A stretch of DNA of 64,000 nucleotides from Flavimobilis massiliensis. GTDB lineage: Bacteria > Actinomycetota > Actinomycetes > Actinomycetales > Cellulomonadaceae. The stretch's first letter is position 1; every line of letters begins with the position of its first letter. This document shows positions 55,891 through 64,000 of the stretch, piece after piece. The position numbers were made by a program, and so were the translations under genes. The DNA is taken from the NCBI RefSeq assembly GCF_900240335.1, contig NZ_LT964979.1, positions 1,240,001 through 1,304,000 on the forward strand. Direction: 5' to 3'. A model generated the notes under the pieces. That model ran no database searches and was not told the origin of the DNA. It was given only the letters and a program-made list of their open reading frames with translations.

Positions 55891-57438
55891 ATGAACGACG
55901 GCACGGACGACCGCGCAACCGACGCGCTCGGGCTCCTCACGTCGATCGAGACGCTCGTCGACGGGCTGTGCTCGCTCGATCCCGCGGCCGCGCCCGGCAG
56001 CCTCGCCGCCGAGGCCTCGGCCCGCACCGTCGCGATCCTCGACCGGCTCGGTGCCCAACGGTTGGGGTGGCTCGGTCGGGTCGAGTCCGAGGGCGCCTGG
56101 ATGGCGGAGACCATGCGGTCGTTCGCGCACTGGGTCGCCTGGAAGGAAGGGCGCGGGCTGCCCGTCGCACGTCGCGAGGTGCTCGCTGCCACGCGCCTGC
56201 GCGACGACCTGCCAGCGACGCTGCGCGCAGCGCGCGCAGGACGGCTCAGGGGCCCGCAGGTCGACGTCCTCGTCCGCACGCTCCCGACCTCGGACGCACG
56301 ACGGGCCGCCCTTGCGGCGCTGCACCCTCAGGACGACGCTCACCGCGGCGCGCAACTTGAGTCCTCGGTCGCCACGCGGGACGACAGCACGCAAGTCGAC
56401 AGCACGCAGGTCGACAGCACCGCGCCGTCGCTGCTGCCCTCCTCGCTCGAGGACCATCTCCACGCCCCCGGCTGCACCGCGGACGTCGGCCGCTGCACCT
56501 GCCCGCGACAGGTCGTCTCCGGCGAGCAGGTGATGCTCGGACTCGCCGCCCGTTTCGACCTGCGGGACCTCGGCTCGGCGGCACGACGCTTCGCCCACGT
56601 CGCCGACCCGGAGGCCGACGAGCGCGGGTACCGCCACGCCCAGGACCGGGAGCACCTCGACCTGTCCCGCACGCTCGGTGGCTATCACGTCGCCGGTTTT
56701 CTCACCGAGGAGCACGGGCAGGAGCTCTCGACCGCACTGTCCGCCCTCATCGGCGTACCGCCCGCCGACGACAGGCTCCGACCCACCCAGCGTCGCGCCC
56801 TCGCTCTCGCAGGGCTCGCCCGCCGCGTGCTCGACGGCGGCGACCTCGGCCGCGGCTCGGCAGTCCGGCCTCACCTCACGGTCCTCGTTCCGTGGCAGGA
56901 CTTCGAGGCCCTCGGCGCCCGGCCGGGCACCGCGCACGCGGGCACCGCGCACCCGGGCACGCTCGCGGGTGACCGCACGAGCGCGGAGTCCCTCCGAACC
57001 GAGCTGTGCAGTCCCGGACCGACGTGGCTCGACGGCACCGGCCCGGTCCCCCGTGAGGTGCTCGAGCGCATCGCTGCCGATTGCAGCGTCACGCGCGTCG
57101 TCTTCGGCCCCGACTCCGAGGTGCTCGACGTCGGACGCGCGCAGCGCACCTTCACCGCGGCCCGCCGCAAGGCGGTCATCGCACGCGACCGCACGTGCGT
57201 GTGGCGCGGCTGCGACGCACCGCCCCAGATCTCCGAGGTGCACCACGCCCAGGTCCACTGGGCCGACGGTGGCCCGACATCGACCGACAACGCCGCGCTC
57301 CTGTGCTGGTTCCACCACCGGCACGTCGATCAAAGCCGCATCGCCATGACATGGCGCGGAGGGTGGCACTTCGGCGAGCCCGGGTCCTACGGCGCGCCTC
57401 CCGTCCCGGAGCCGGTCCCCCGGGCACGGACCGGGTGA
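55891..57438 (+). CDS. DUF222/13E12-type HNH endonuclease
   Basis: The protein is 515 residues from ATG 55891 (GTG 55858 is an alternative). The DUF222 region includes MRSFAHWVAWKEGRGLPVAR and LAATRLRDDLPATLRAARAG. An HNH domain at the end has AVIARDRTCVWRGCDAPPQI, EVHHAQVHWADGGPTSTDNA and LLCWFHHRHVDQSRI. An inserted DSTQV triple repeat (three 15-base copies) and a GTAH repeat lie in linkers. An SOS box upstream suggests damage-induced expression, as I recall for 13E12 genes in Mycobacterium. Confidence 0.9.
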   Translation: MNDGTDDRATDALGLLTSIETLVDGLCSLDPAAAPGSLAAEASARTVAILDRLGAQRLGWLGRVESEGAWMAETMRSFAHWVAWKEGRGLPVARREVLAATRLRDDLPATLRAARAGRLRGPQVDVLVRTLPTSDARRAALAALHPQDDAHRGAQLESSVATRDDSTQVDSTQVDSTAPSLLPSSLEDHLHAPGCTADVGRCTCPRQVVSGEQVMLGLAARFDLRDLGSAARRFAHVADPEADERGYRHAQDREHLDLSRTLGGYHVAGFLTEEHGQELSTALSALIGVPPADDRLRPTQRRALALAGLARRVLDGGDLGRGSAVRPHLTVLVPWQDFEALGARPGTAHAGTAHPGTLAGDRTSAESLRTELCSPGPTWLDGTGPVPREVLERIAADCSVTRVVFGPDSEVLDVGRAQRTFTAARRKAVIARDRTCVWRGCDAPPQISEVHHAQVHWADGGPTSTDNAALLCWFHHRHVDQSRIAMTWRGGWHFGEPGSYGAPPVPEPVPRARTG

Positions 57439-57747
57439 ACGGCGAGGACCGCCGTCCGCGAAACCGCGACTCTCAGCGGCCCACCCCCCGGGAGAACTGC
57501 GACGACCGCTGTCCGCCGACCCGCGACTCCCGGCCTCCCGGGGCACAAACCGGGTGACCTCCCCGCACCGCTTCCCTCGCGCCGACCGCCCCCGACCACT
57601 TGTGCGACGTCGACATCGACCACCCCAGGAGAACCCTGCATGCCCAGCACCTCCGCACACGCTTTGTCGACTTCCGACAACTCCCGCACCTCAACTCGCA
57701 TGAGACGCACGGCTCCGCCGGCTGCTGTTCGCCCTACGCTCGGAAGA

Positions 57748-59343
57748 GTGACCGAGACCTCCCGCACCGCGACATCCCGCACGGCCGCCAAGCTCGACGA
57801 CCTCCGCGCCCGCCGGGCCGCCGCGATCGACGACCACGAGGCCCTCGCCCGCGAGAAGCAGCACCCGCGCGGCAAGAAGACCGCCCGCGAGCGCATCGAG
57901 GCGCTCCTCGACGAAGGCAGCTTCGTCGAGCTCGACGCGTTCGCGACCCACCGGTCGACGAACTTCGGTCTCGACAAGCGCAAGATCGCGGGCGACGGCG
58001 TCGTCGTCGGGCACGGCACGATCGACGGCCGCCAGGTCTGCATCTACTCCCAGGACTTCACGACGTTCGGCGGCTCGCTCGGCGAGGTCCACGGCCAGAA
58101 GATCACCAAGGTCCAGGACCTCGCCCTGCGCATCGGCGCGCCGATCATCGGCATCTCCGACGGCGGCGGCGCACGCATCCAGGAGGGCGTCGCAGCGCTC
58201 ACGCAGTTCGCCGAGATCTTCCGGCGCAACGTCGCGGCCTCAGGCGTCGTCCCGCAAATCTCGCTCATCCTCGGCCCGTCGGCTGGCGGCGCCGTCTACT
58301 CCCCGGCGCTCACCGACTTCATCGTCATGGCCGACGGCACCTCGAACATGTTCATCACCGGCCCCGACGTCATCCGCGCGGTCACCGGTGAGGACGTCGG
58401 CTTCGAAGAGCTCGGCGGCGCACGCACCCACAACGAGCGCTCGGGCGTCGCCCACTTCATGGGGACGGACGAGGACGACGCGATCGACTACGTCCGCCAC
58501 CTCGTCGGGTTCCTCCCGCAGAACAACCTCGCGGACCCGCCGTCCTTCCCCGAGGAGGCCGACCTCACGGCGACGGACGCCGACCTCGAGCTCAACACCC
58601 TCGTGCCCGACTCCGACAACCAGCCGTACGACATGCGGACCGTCATCGAGCACGTCCTCGACGACGGTGACCTCCTCGAGGTCCAGCCGATGTTCGCGCC
58701 CAACGTCCTCGTCGGCTTCGGTCGCGTCGAAGGACGCTCCGTCGGGATCGTCGCCAACCAGCCGCTGCAGATGGCCGGCACCCTCGACATCGCGGCCGCC
58801 GAGAAGGCCGCACGCTTCGTGCGGACGTGCGACGCCTTCAACATCCCCGTCCTCACGTTCGTCGACGTCCCCGGATTCCTGCCCGGAACCGACCAGGAGT
58901 GGGACGGCATCATCCGCCGCGGCGCCAAGCTCATCTTCGCGTACGCCGAGGCCGCCGTCCCGCTCGTCACCGTCATCACCCGCAAGGCGTACGGCGGCGC
59001 CTACATCGTCATGGGCTCCAAGCAGCTCGGAGCCGACGTCAACCTCGCCTGGCCGACCGCCCAGATCGCCGTCATGGGCTCGGGTGGCGCGGTGAACATC
59101 CTCCAGCGCGGCGCGCTCAAGAAGGTCGCCGACGCGGGCGGCGACGTCGAGGCCGAGCGCCAGCGCCTCACCGACGAGTACGAGGACGCGATCGTCAACC
59201 CGTGGGACGCTGCCGCGCGCGGCTACGTCGACGACGTCATCGAACCGTCGACGACCCGCGTCCAGATCGTGCGTGCTCTGCGGGCACTGCGCACCAAGCG
59301 CGCCTCCCTTCCCGCCAAGAAGCATGGGAACATCCCACTGTGA
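57748..59343 (+). CDS. accD: Acyl-CoA carboxylase beta (carboxyltransferase) subunit
   Basis: The protein is 531 residues from GTG 57748. GGGARIQEGVAALTQFAEIF and ISLILGPSAGGAVYSPALTD form the acyl-CoA site, and DQEWDGIIRRGAKLIFAYAE with ITRKAYGGAYIVMGSKQLGA the carboxybiotin site. It transfers CO2 from biotin to acetyl- or propionyl-CoA. An AccE gene lies downstream and BirA upstream; the biotin-carrier alpha subunit is not in the window. The 309 bases before it (57439-57747) hold only an imperfect duplication of about 65 bases. Confidence 0.95.
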   Translation: MTETSRTATSRTAAKLDDLRARRAAAIDDHEALAREKQHPRGKKTARERIEALLDEGSFVELDAFATHRSTNFGLDKRKIAGDGVVVGHGTIDGRQVCIYSQDFTTFGGSLGEVHGQKITKVQDLALRIGAPIIGISDGGGARIQEGVAALTQFAEIFRRNVAASGVVPQISLILGPSAGGAVYSPALTDFIVMADGTSNMFITGPDVIRAVTGEDVGFEELGGARTHNERSGVAHFMGTDEDDAIDYVRHLVGFLPQNNLADPPSFPEEADLTATDADLELNTLVPDSDNQPYDMRTVIEHVLDDGDLLEVQPMFAPNVLVGFGRVEGRSVGIVANQPLQMAGTLDIAAAEKAARFVRTCDAFNIPVLTFVDVPGFLPGTDQEWDGIIRRGAKLIFAYAEAAVPLVTVITRKAYGGAYIVMGSKQLGADVNLAWPTAQIAVMGSGGAVNILQRGALKKVADAGGDVEAERQRLTDEYEDAIVNPWDAAARGYVDDVIEPSTTRVQIVRALRALRTKRASLPAKKHGNIPL

Positions 59344-59999
59344 GCACCGACCCCACAGCGATCCCCAGCCCCGACGAGCCCCACGCCGACGGAGGACCCA
59401 GCGGCGCGCACGACGACGACGCGCACGACGCAGCCGCCGAGGTGGGCGACGACAATCTCAACCACGACCGCCTCGACGACGCCAGTGACCCCGACGATGA
59501 CCTCGACGACGTCGACCCGAAGCACCTCGCGCCGCTCGTCGTCGACTCGACCGATCTCCACGCGCGCGTCGACGAGCTCACGGCGGCACTCCACCGCTAC
59601 GTCGACCTCGCAGTCGGAGCCCGAGCAGAGTTCGACGCGGCCACCGTCGAGGACGACCCACGCATCGAGGCAGCCGAGGACGAGATCGGGCGGCTCAACG
59701 CCGCGGTCTCCGAGGCGTTCGAGTCCGAGCTCGGGCTCGTCTCGGGCCACACGACCGAGTCGTGGGAGTCGGACGACCTCGACGACCTCGACGACGACGA
59801 CCTCGGCACGCTCGTCGAGCTGACGTTCACGGTGAGCCCCGGACCGTCGACCACCGGCGACGACCCGCTCGAGCGCGCCCTCGAGATCGTCGAAGACGCT
59901 GCCGACCAGGTGACGAGCGCGCTCGAGGACGCGGGCTACACCGTCGACGGATGGTCCGTGAGCCGCGACATCAACCTCGATCTCGACGACGACGACTGA
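59340..59999 (+). CDS. Acidic protein between accD and accE, unknown function
   Basis: The protein is 219 residues from GTG 59340, overlapping the accD stop (GTGA). The first 65 residues and last 8 are Asp-rich (DDASDPDDDLDDVDPKHLAP at one point). The middle has a helical stretch (ARVDELTAALHRYVDLAVGA) and a C-terminal alpha/beta part (LVELTFTVSPGPSTTGDDPL). No family is recognised. Position suggests a link to the carboxylase operon. Confidence 0.75.
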   Translation: MSTDPTAIPSPDEPHADGGPSGAHDDDAHDAAAEVGDDNLNHDRLDDASDPDDDLDDVDPKHLAPLVVDSTDLHARVDELTAALHRYVDLAVGARAEFDAATVEDDPRIEAAEDEIGRLNAAVSEAFESELGLVSGHTTESWESDDLDDLDDDDLGTLVELTFTVSPGPSTTGDDPLERALEIVEDAADQVTSALEDAGYTVDGWSVSRDINLDLDDDD

Positions 60000-60018
60000 G
60001 GAACGCAGAGGAGAGCAC

Positions 60019-60243
60019 ATGAGCATCGTCAACCACGACCTCCCAGGCGTCCGCGTCGTCCGCGGTGCACCCGACGACCTCGAGCTCGTCGCACTCGTCG
60101 CAGGCCTCGCCTCGACCACCACGGACGACGCCCCCGAGGACGCGCCCGCCTCAACCCCCGTCTGGGGACGGGACCGCGGCATCCGCGGCGCCCGGCCCTA
60201 TGGCCTCGACAGCGACGCGTGGCGGTGGAGCACCCGCCGCTGA
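60019..60243 (+). CDS. accE: Acyl-CoA carboxylase epsilon subunit
   Basis: The protein is 74 residues. VRVVRGAPDDLELVALVAGL is the AccE signature, and it ends SDAWRWSTRR with the common Trp. Epsilon subunits stabilise actinobacterial acyl-CoA carboxylases. A GAGGAGAG site lies upstream. Its last 93 bases overlap the 3' end of the opposite acyltransferase frame. Confidence 0.93.
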   Translation: MSIVNHDLPGVRVVRGAPDDLELVALVAGLASTTTDDAPEDAPASTPVWGRDRGIRGARPYGLDSDAWRWSTRR

Positions 60244-61518
60244 GCGCTGCGGATGCCACCGCGACAGTGGCGCGGTCGAGGGCGCGAGCACCGTCGGCGG
60301 AGCCGGCGCGGGAGCAGGTCTCGTGAAGCCCGCGGGAGCACAGGCGGCCGCGGAAGCACGCACCGGCGCTGGAACAGGCGCAGGGGCAGGCGCAGAAGCA
60401 GGATCAGGATCAGGTGCGGACGCAGGACCACGCACCGACGCAGGATCCGGTGCACCGCCAGCCACCGACGACCCCGGCGGCGGCGCGAGCCACCATGTTC
60501 CGCGGGGCTGCACGAGCGGCCGGAGCACGGCCCGCACAGGCGGGCTCGCGAGCACCAGGGCGAGCCCGACCCCGACCACGACGAGCGCGACGAGGTCCGC
60601 CGGCTCGCGCACCGCGTCGAACGCCCGGACGCTCTTCGCATGCTGCACGAGCACCGGGTGCACGACGTACACGGTCATCGACCCCGCGCCGAGCGTCGTC
60701 CACCACGGCACGCGCGTGACCGGCACGAGCGCGAGCGCGCCAAGCGCCCCGACCGTCCCGAGGGCGAGCACGAGGCCGCGAAGACCTGCCTCGCCGAGCT
60801 GCTGCTCCCACCCACCCCCGTACGGACCCGCGAACCTCAGCACTCCCCGTCCGAACCGCTGCGAGAGCAGGAGCATCCCGCCGCCCGCGACCGCGAGCCC
60901 GACAGCCCCGACGACCCGGGCCCGCACCGTCCCCAGCGCGCCCCGCGCACCGCGCTGCCGCAGTCGCCATCCGAGCCAGAACAACGGCAGGTACGCGAAC
61001 GTCCGCGAGCCGGCGAACGCCTGACCGAGTTGCGGGACGAACCCCGCGCCGAGCGCGAGCACCCACACGAGCGCACCCGCACCACGGACGCGCACGAGCA
61101 GAGGAAGCATGAGACGCCACCACAGGAGCGCGAGGAGGAACCACAGCCCGAACGCGGGAGAGGCAGGTTCGTAGCGCCACAGGTCGTCGACGATCCCTCG
61201 CCGCAGGAACGCGACGAGGTCCCACACGAGGTAGACGCCGAGGACGTTGCGGAGGAGGACGACGATCCTGCGGTCGTCAAGCGGCCGCGCATCAGAGAAG
61301 TACCCGGCGACGAGGACGAACACCGGAACGCGGAGCGGCCACGTCGCCCAGTAGAGACCCGTCGCGGTGCTCGAGCGTGCGAGCACGGGCTCGAGCAAGT
61401 GCATGACGACGATGAGGGTTGCCGCGACGAGACGCGCGTTGTCGGCCCACGGGTCGCGAGCACCGCGCGCGACGGCACGGGACGCAGCATCCGGGGCACC
61501 GGGAAGATGAGGTCTCAC
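60151..61518 (-). CDS. Acyltransferase 3-family membrane protein with low-complexity tail
   Basis: The protein is 455 residues. Residues 20-345 carry about ten membrane spans of the acyltransferase-3/OafA-like fold: WADNARLVAATLIVVMHLLE (catalytic His), FVLVAGYFSDARPLDDRRIV and GAGSMTVYVVHPVLVQ. The last 100 residues are Pro/Ala-rich (DPASAPAPAPVPAPVRASAA) and their coding end overlaps accE on the other strand, so the frame may have lost an earlier stop. It probably acylates a surface sugar. Confidence 0.85.
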   Translation of the reverse strand: MRPHLPGAPDAASRAVARGARDPWADNARLVAATLIVVMHLLEPVLARSSTATGLYWATWPLRVPVFVLVAGYFSDARPLDDRRIVVLLRNVLGVYLVWDLVAFLRRGIVDDLWRYEPASPAFGLWFLLALLWWRLMLPLLVRVRGAGALVWVLALGAGFVPQLGQAFAGSRTFAYLPLFWLGWRLRQRGARGALGTVRARVVGAVGLAVAGGGMLLLSQRFGRGVLRFAGPYGGGWEQQLGEAGLRGLVLALGTVGALGALALVPVTRVPWWTTLGAGSMTVYVVHPVLVQHAKSVRAFDAVREPADLVALVVVGVGLALVLASPPVRAVLRPLVQPRGTWWLAPPPGSSVAGGAPDPASVRGPASAPDPDPASAPAPAPVPAPVRASAAACAPAGFTRPAPAPAPPTVLAPSTAPLSRWHPQRSAAGAPPPRVAVEAIGPGAADAAVPSPDGG

Positions 61519-61679
61519 GGTCGCACGCTAGGGTCCCCGCACGCCCAGGAGTCGCTCCGCCCTGCATGTCCGGCCAAGGTTCCCGCCCTGTTCAACACTG
61601 CGTCGCCGGCGCTCAACGTGACGTCGCGACGCCGGTTGCCCGCCGTCGCGCGGCCACCTCCGCCTCACCGTCCCGACAC

Positions 61680-61698
61680 CCGACGCTCCTAGCGTCGG
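61680..61698. promoter_or_regulatory. Perfect hairpin just before the sialic-acid operon
   Basis: CCGACGCT (61680-61687) pairs with AGCGTCGG (61691-61698) over three bases, ending five bases before the GTG. It occupies the place of a ribosome site, which is otherwise absent, and could be an operator or a translation-blocking stem. The rest of 61519-61679 shows no gene. Confidence 0.5.
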
Positions 61699-61702
61699 CG
61701 AC

Positions 61703-63028
61703 GTGACAGTCAACTCATCTGGTCGTGTCGGGCACGGTCCCGACCGGTTCCCGGACGACGTGCCGCTCGCCGTCGTCGTCATCCCCGCCCGAGGCGGGTC
61801 GCGCGGCATCCCGCGCAAGAACCTCGAACGCGTCGCGGGCAGGAGCCTCGTCGCCCGCGCGGTGCGCTCCGCGCTCAGCGCGGGCGTCGGCCCCGTCGTC
61901 GTGTCGACGGACGACGAGGAGATCGCGGTCGAGGCTGCCCGTCATGGCGCACGGGTCGTCCGCCGGCCCCCCGGGCTCGCGACGGACACGGCTGGCTCGG
62001 AGGGCGTGGTGCTCCACGTGCTCGATCAGCTCGACGCGCACGGCGAGGCTCTGCCGCCCGTGACGGTGCTCGTCCAGGCGACGAGCCCGTTCCTCGATCC
62101 GCTCGACCTTGCCGTCGCGGTGCACCGTGTCGCCGACGACGCGGCGGACGTCGTGCTCGCCGCGACCGCGGACCACAGCTTCCGGTGGACGCACGACGCT
62201 GACGGCGTCGCGTCGCCCGTCGGGCACGACGCCTCGCACCGGCCGCGCCGTCAGGACCTGCCGCCGCAGCTGCGGGAGACCGGCGCGTTCTACGCGATGC
62301 GCACGACAGGTCTGCGCGAGCACCGCAACCGCTTCTTCGGCCGCATCGCGCTCCACGAGGTCCGCGGGCTCACGTCGATGGAGATCGACACGCCCGCGGA
62401 CCTCGCCCACGCCCGAGCCATCGCCGCGCACCTCCTCGACCCGTCGTCCGCGCCGCACCTCGACGTCGACGCGATCGTCACCGACTTCGACGGCGTCCAC
62501 ACCGACGACCGTGCGTCCGTCGCGGCCGACGGCACCGAGCACGTCCGCGTCCACCGGGGCGACGGGCTCGGCGTCGCCCGGGTGCGGCGTGCAGGCGTCC
62601 CGTTTCTCGTCCTGTCGACCGAGCGCGACGGTGTCGTCGCTGCGCGCGCCCGCAAGCTCGGCGTCGACGTCGTCCACGGGAGCGACGACAAGGCCGGCGA
62701 CCTGCTCGCATGGCTCGCCGCGCACGACCTCGACCCTGCACGCGTCGTCTACGTCGGCAACGACGTCAACGACCTCGCGCCGATGTCACTCGTCGGCTGG
62801 CCGGTCGCCGTCGCCGACGCGCACCCCGAGGTGCGAGCGGCCGCACGCCACGTCCTCACGCGGGCGGGCGGCGAGGGTGCGGTCCGCGAGATCTGCGACC
62901 TCGTGCTCGCAGCCCGCGACGAGCACGCTCCCATCTCGCACGGCGCCACGTCGCACGTCCCCAGCTCTCCCGTTCCAGCCTCATCCACCCACGCGGCGAC
63001 CGCCGCCACGCTCAGGAGCTACTCATGA
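61703..63028 (+). CDS. neuA: Acylneuraminate cytidylyltransferase fused to a KdsC-like phosphatase
   Basis: The protein is 441 residues from GTG 61703. Residues 20-240 are the CMP-sugar synthetase: VVVIPARGGSRGIPRKNLER, TVLVQATSPFLDPLDLAVAV and GLTSMEIDTPADLAHARAIA. Residues 255-415 are a cap-less HAD phosphatase: AIVTDFDGVHTDD (motif I), VLSTERDGVVAARA, VHGSDDKAGDLLAWL and VVYVGNDVNDLAPM. It would activate, and perhaps also dephosphorylate, a nonulosonic acid such as sialic or legionaminic acid. The Pro/Ser/His tail is flexible. Confidence 0.92.
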   Translation: MTVNSSGRVGHGPDRFPDDVPLAVVVIPARGGSRGIPRKNLERVAGRSLVARAVRSALSAGVGPVVVSTDDEEIAVEAARHGARVVRRPPGLATDTAGSEGVVLHVLDQLDAHGEALPPVTVLVQATSPFLDPLDLAVAVHRVADDAADVVLAATADHSFRWTHDADGVASPVGHDASHRPRRQDLPPQLRETGAFYAMRTTGLREHRNRFFGRIALHEVRGLTSMEIDTPADLAHARAIAAHLLDPSSAPHLDVDAIVTDFDGVHTDDRASVAADGTEHVRVHRGDGLGVARVRRAGVPFLVLSTERDGVVAARARKLGVDVVHGSDDKAGDLLAWLAAHDLDPARVVYVGNDVNDLAPMSLVGWPVAVADAHPEVRAAARHVLTRAGGEGAVREICDLVLAARDEHAPISHGATSHVPSSPVPASSTHAATAATLRSYS

Positions 63029-63933
63029 CCCCGTCCCCGCTCACCGCACCCGCCGCCGCCCCCGCACCCGTCGCGATCGGCGACCAGCTCGTCGGCGAAG
63101 GGCAGCCCGTCTACGTCATCGGCGAGATCGGCATCAACCACAACGGCGACGTCGAGATCGCCAAGCAGCTCATCGACGTCGCAGCCGACGCCGGCGCCAA
63201 CGCCGTGAAGTTCCAGAAGCGCACTCCGGAGATCTGCACGCCGGCCGCGCAGCGCGACCAGATCCGCTCGACCCCGTGGGGCGAGATGACGTACCTCGAC
63301 TACCGCTACCGCGTCGAGTTCGACCGTGGCGCGTACGAGAAGATCGCGCAGCACGCCGCGGACCGCGGTCTGCACTGGTTCGCGTCGCCGTGGGACGTGC
63401 CGTCGGTCGACTTCCTCGAGGACCTCGGCGTCGTCACCCACAAGGTCGCGTCCGCGTCCGTCACCGACCTCGAGCTGCTCCGCGCGCTCGAGGCGACGGG
63501 CAAGCCGATCATCCTCTCGACGGGCATGTCGACGCTCGAGCAGATCGACACGGCCGTCGAGACGCTCGGCACGTCACGCCTCGTCCTCATGCACGCGACG
63601 TCGACGTACCCGCTGCCGCCCGAGGAGGCGAACCTCCGGACCATCGCGACGCTCGCCGAGCGCTACGGCGTGCCCGTCGGCTACTCGGGCCACGAGCGCG
63701 GCCTGCAGATCTCGGTCGCGGCGGTCGCGCTCGGCGCCGTCACCGTCGAACGCCACATCACGCTCGACCGCACGATGTGGGGCTCCGACCAGGCCTCGTC
63801 GCTCGAGCCGACCGGCCTCTCCCACCTCGTGCGTGACATCCGCATCATCGAGAAGGCCATGGGCGACGGCGTCAAGCGCGTCTTCCCCGGCGAGCTCGCA
63901 CCGCTCTCGCGGCTGCGTCGCGTCGACGCCTGA
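63025..63933 (+). CDS. neuB: N-acetylneuraminate synthase-like protein (NeuB), no SAF domain
   Basis: The protein is 302 residues from ATG 63025, overlapping neuA (ATGA), with an AGGAG site. GQPVYVIGEIGINHNGDVEI, NAVKFQKRTPEICTP, FASPWDVPSVDFLEDLGV and PVGYSGHERGLQISVAAVAL are NeuB TIM-barrel motifs. Standard NeuB (about 345 residues) ends with an antifreeze-like SAF domain; this protein stops right before it. It condenses phosphoenolpyruvate with an amino sugar. Confidence 0.92.
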   Translation: MTPSPLTAPAAAPAPVAIGDQLVGEGQPVYVIGEIGINHNGDVEIAKQLIDVAADAGANAVKFQKRTPEICTPAAQRDQIRSTPWGEMTYLDYRYRVEFDRGAYEKIAQHAADRGLHWFASPWDVPSVDFLEDLGVVTHKVASASVTDLELLRALEATGKPIILSTGMSTLEQIDTAVETLGTSRLVLMHATSTYPLPPEEANLRTIATLAERYGVPVGYSGHERGLQISVAAVALGAVTVERHITLDRTMWGSDQASSLEPTGLSHLVRDIRIIEKAMGDGVKRVFPGELAPLSRLRRVDA

Positions 63934-63935
63934 GC

Positions 63936-64000
63936 ATGACGCACCCGCTGCCCGCGTCGGGACGACCGCGCGTGAGCGTCGTCGTCCCGGCGCGGGACCA
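63936..64000 (+). CDS. Start of a glycosyltransferase (partial)
   Basis: ATG 63936 is two bases after the neuB stop. The visible residues MTHPLPASGRPRVSVVVPAR match the N-terminal strand of GT2-type glycosyltransferases. The gene continues past the window. It probably uses the nucleotide sugar made by this operon. Confidence 0.6.
   Translation, partial: MTHPLPASGRPRVSVVVPARD

Noticed and set aside
55582..57660. 692-codon minus-strand frame opposite the DUF222-HNH gene
   Set aside because: Antisense shadow; the plus-strand frame carries the DUF222 and HNH motifs.

Overview
The window is high-GC DNA (about 70% by eye, third codon positions almost always G or C) from an actinobacterium. Gene content points to Micrococcales, probably near Cellulomonas, Sanguibacter or Oerskovia: ClpS next to DUF2017, a DUF3039 protein before a helicase, a Tad-type pilus locus with Rv3654c-like genes, an AccD/AccE carboxylase, a DUF222-HNH gene, and a tmRNA tag ending in ALAA. 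Many starts are GTG and very many neighbouring genes overlap by ATGA or GTGA.

Region 1 to about 8750 is the right end of a prophage or phage-derived island. It is read almost entirely leftward: a switch region, about ten very small overlapping early genes, an HNH endonuclease, small and large terminase, portal, a fused prohead protease-capsid gene and the start of a connector gene. Its right boundary is the 3' end of a tRNA-Lys gene. The repressor gene runs into that tRNA, and repressor and Cro-like gene start from mirror-image promoters that appear leaderless. No integrase lies at this end, which fits an integration-dependent immunity arrangement.

Region 8.9-20.4 kb is core housekeeping: GroES-like protein, peroxiredoxin, tRNA-Leu, thioredoxin, ABC-F ATPase, RdgB, MBL-fold hydrolase, MurI, ClpS, a helicase and an S4 protein. 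A sequencing-adapter remnant with an N lies at 13.86-13.92 kb. Region 20.4-25.7 kb holds a CYTH protein, a MarR/oxidoreductase pair with clear operators, and a four-gene operon (sigma factor, Ogt, Tag, AlkA) for alkylated-DNA repair. Region 25.7-31.2 kb holds a nonsense-mutated VOC gene, a CstR-type persulfide-response module, an SPFH/ribbon-helix-helix operon, a repeat-rich intergenic stretch and tmRNA.

Region 31.3-38.4 kb carries a DUF2207 protein, SmpB, a coiled-coil M23 peptidase, FtsX, FtsE and PrfB. Region 38.5-45.8 kb is accessory: a double-flavin oxidoreductase fusion, a lipoprotein with a coupled micro-gene, an aldo/keto reductase, a lone ScoMcrA-like head domain, a HAD phosphatase and a secreted nuclease. 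Region 45.9-50.8 kb is a Tad pilus operon whose tadC is broken by an assembly gap. Region 51-61.5 kb holds an Rrf2 regulator, an MFS exporter, a SRAP protein, a nucleotide cyclase, BirA, an SOS-box-controlled DUF222-HNH gene, AccD, an acidic protein, AccE and an acyltransferase. The window ends in a sialic-acid-type sugar operon: a NeuA-phosphatase fusion, a short NeuB and the start of a glycosyltransferase.
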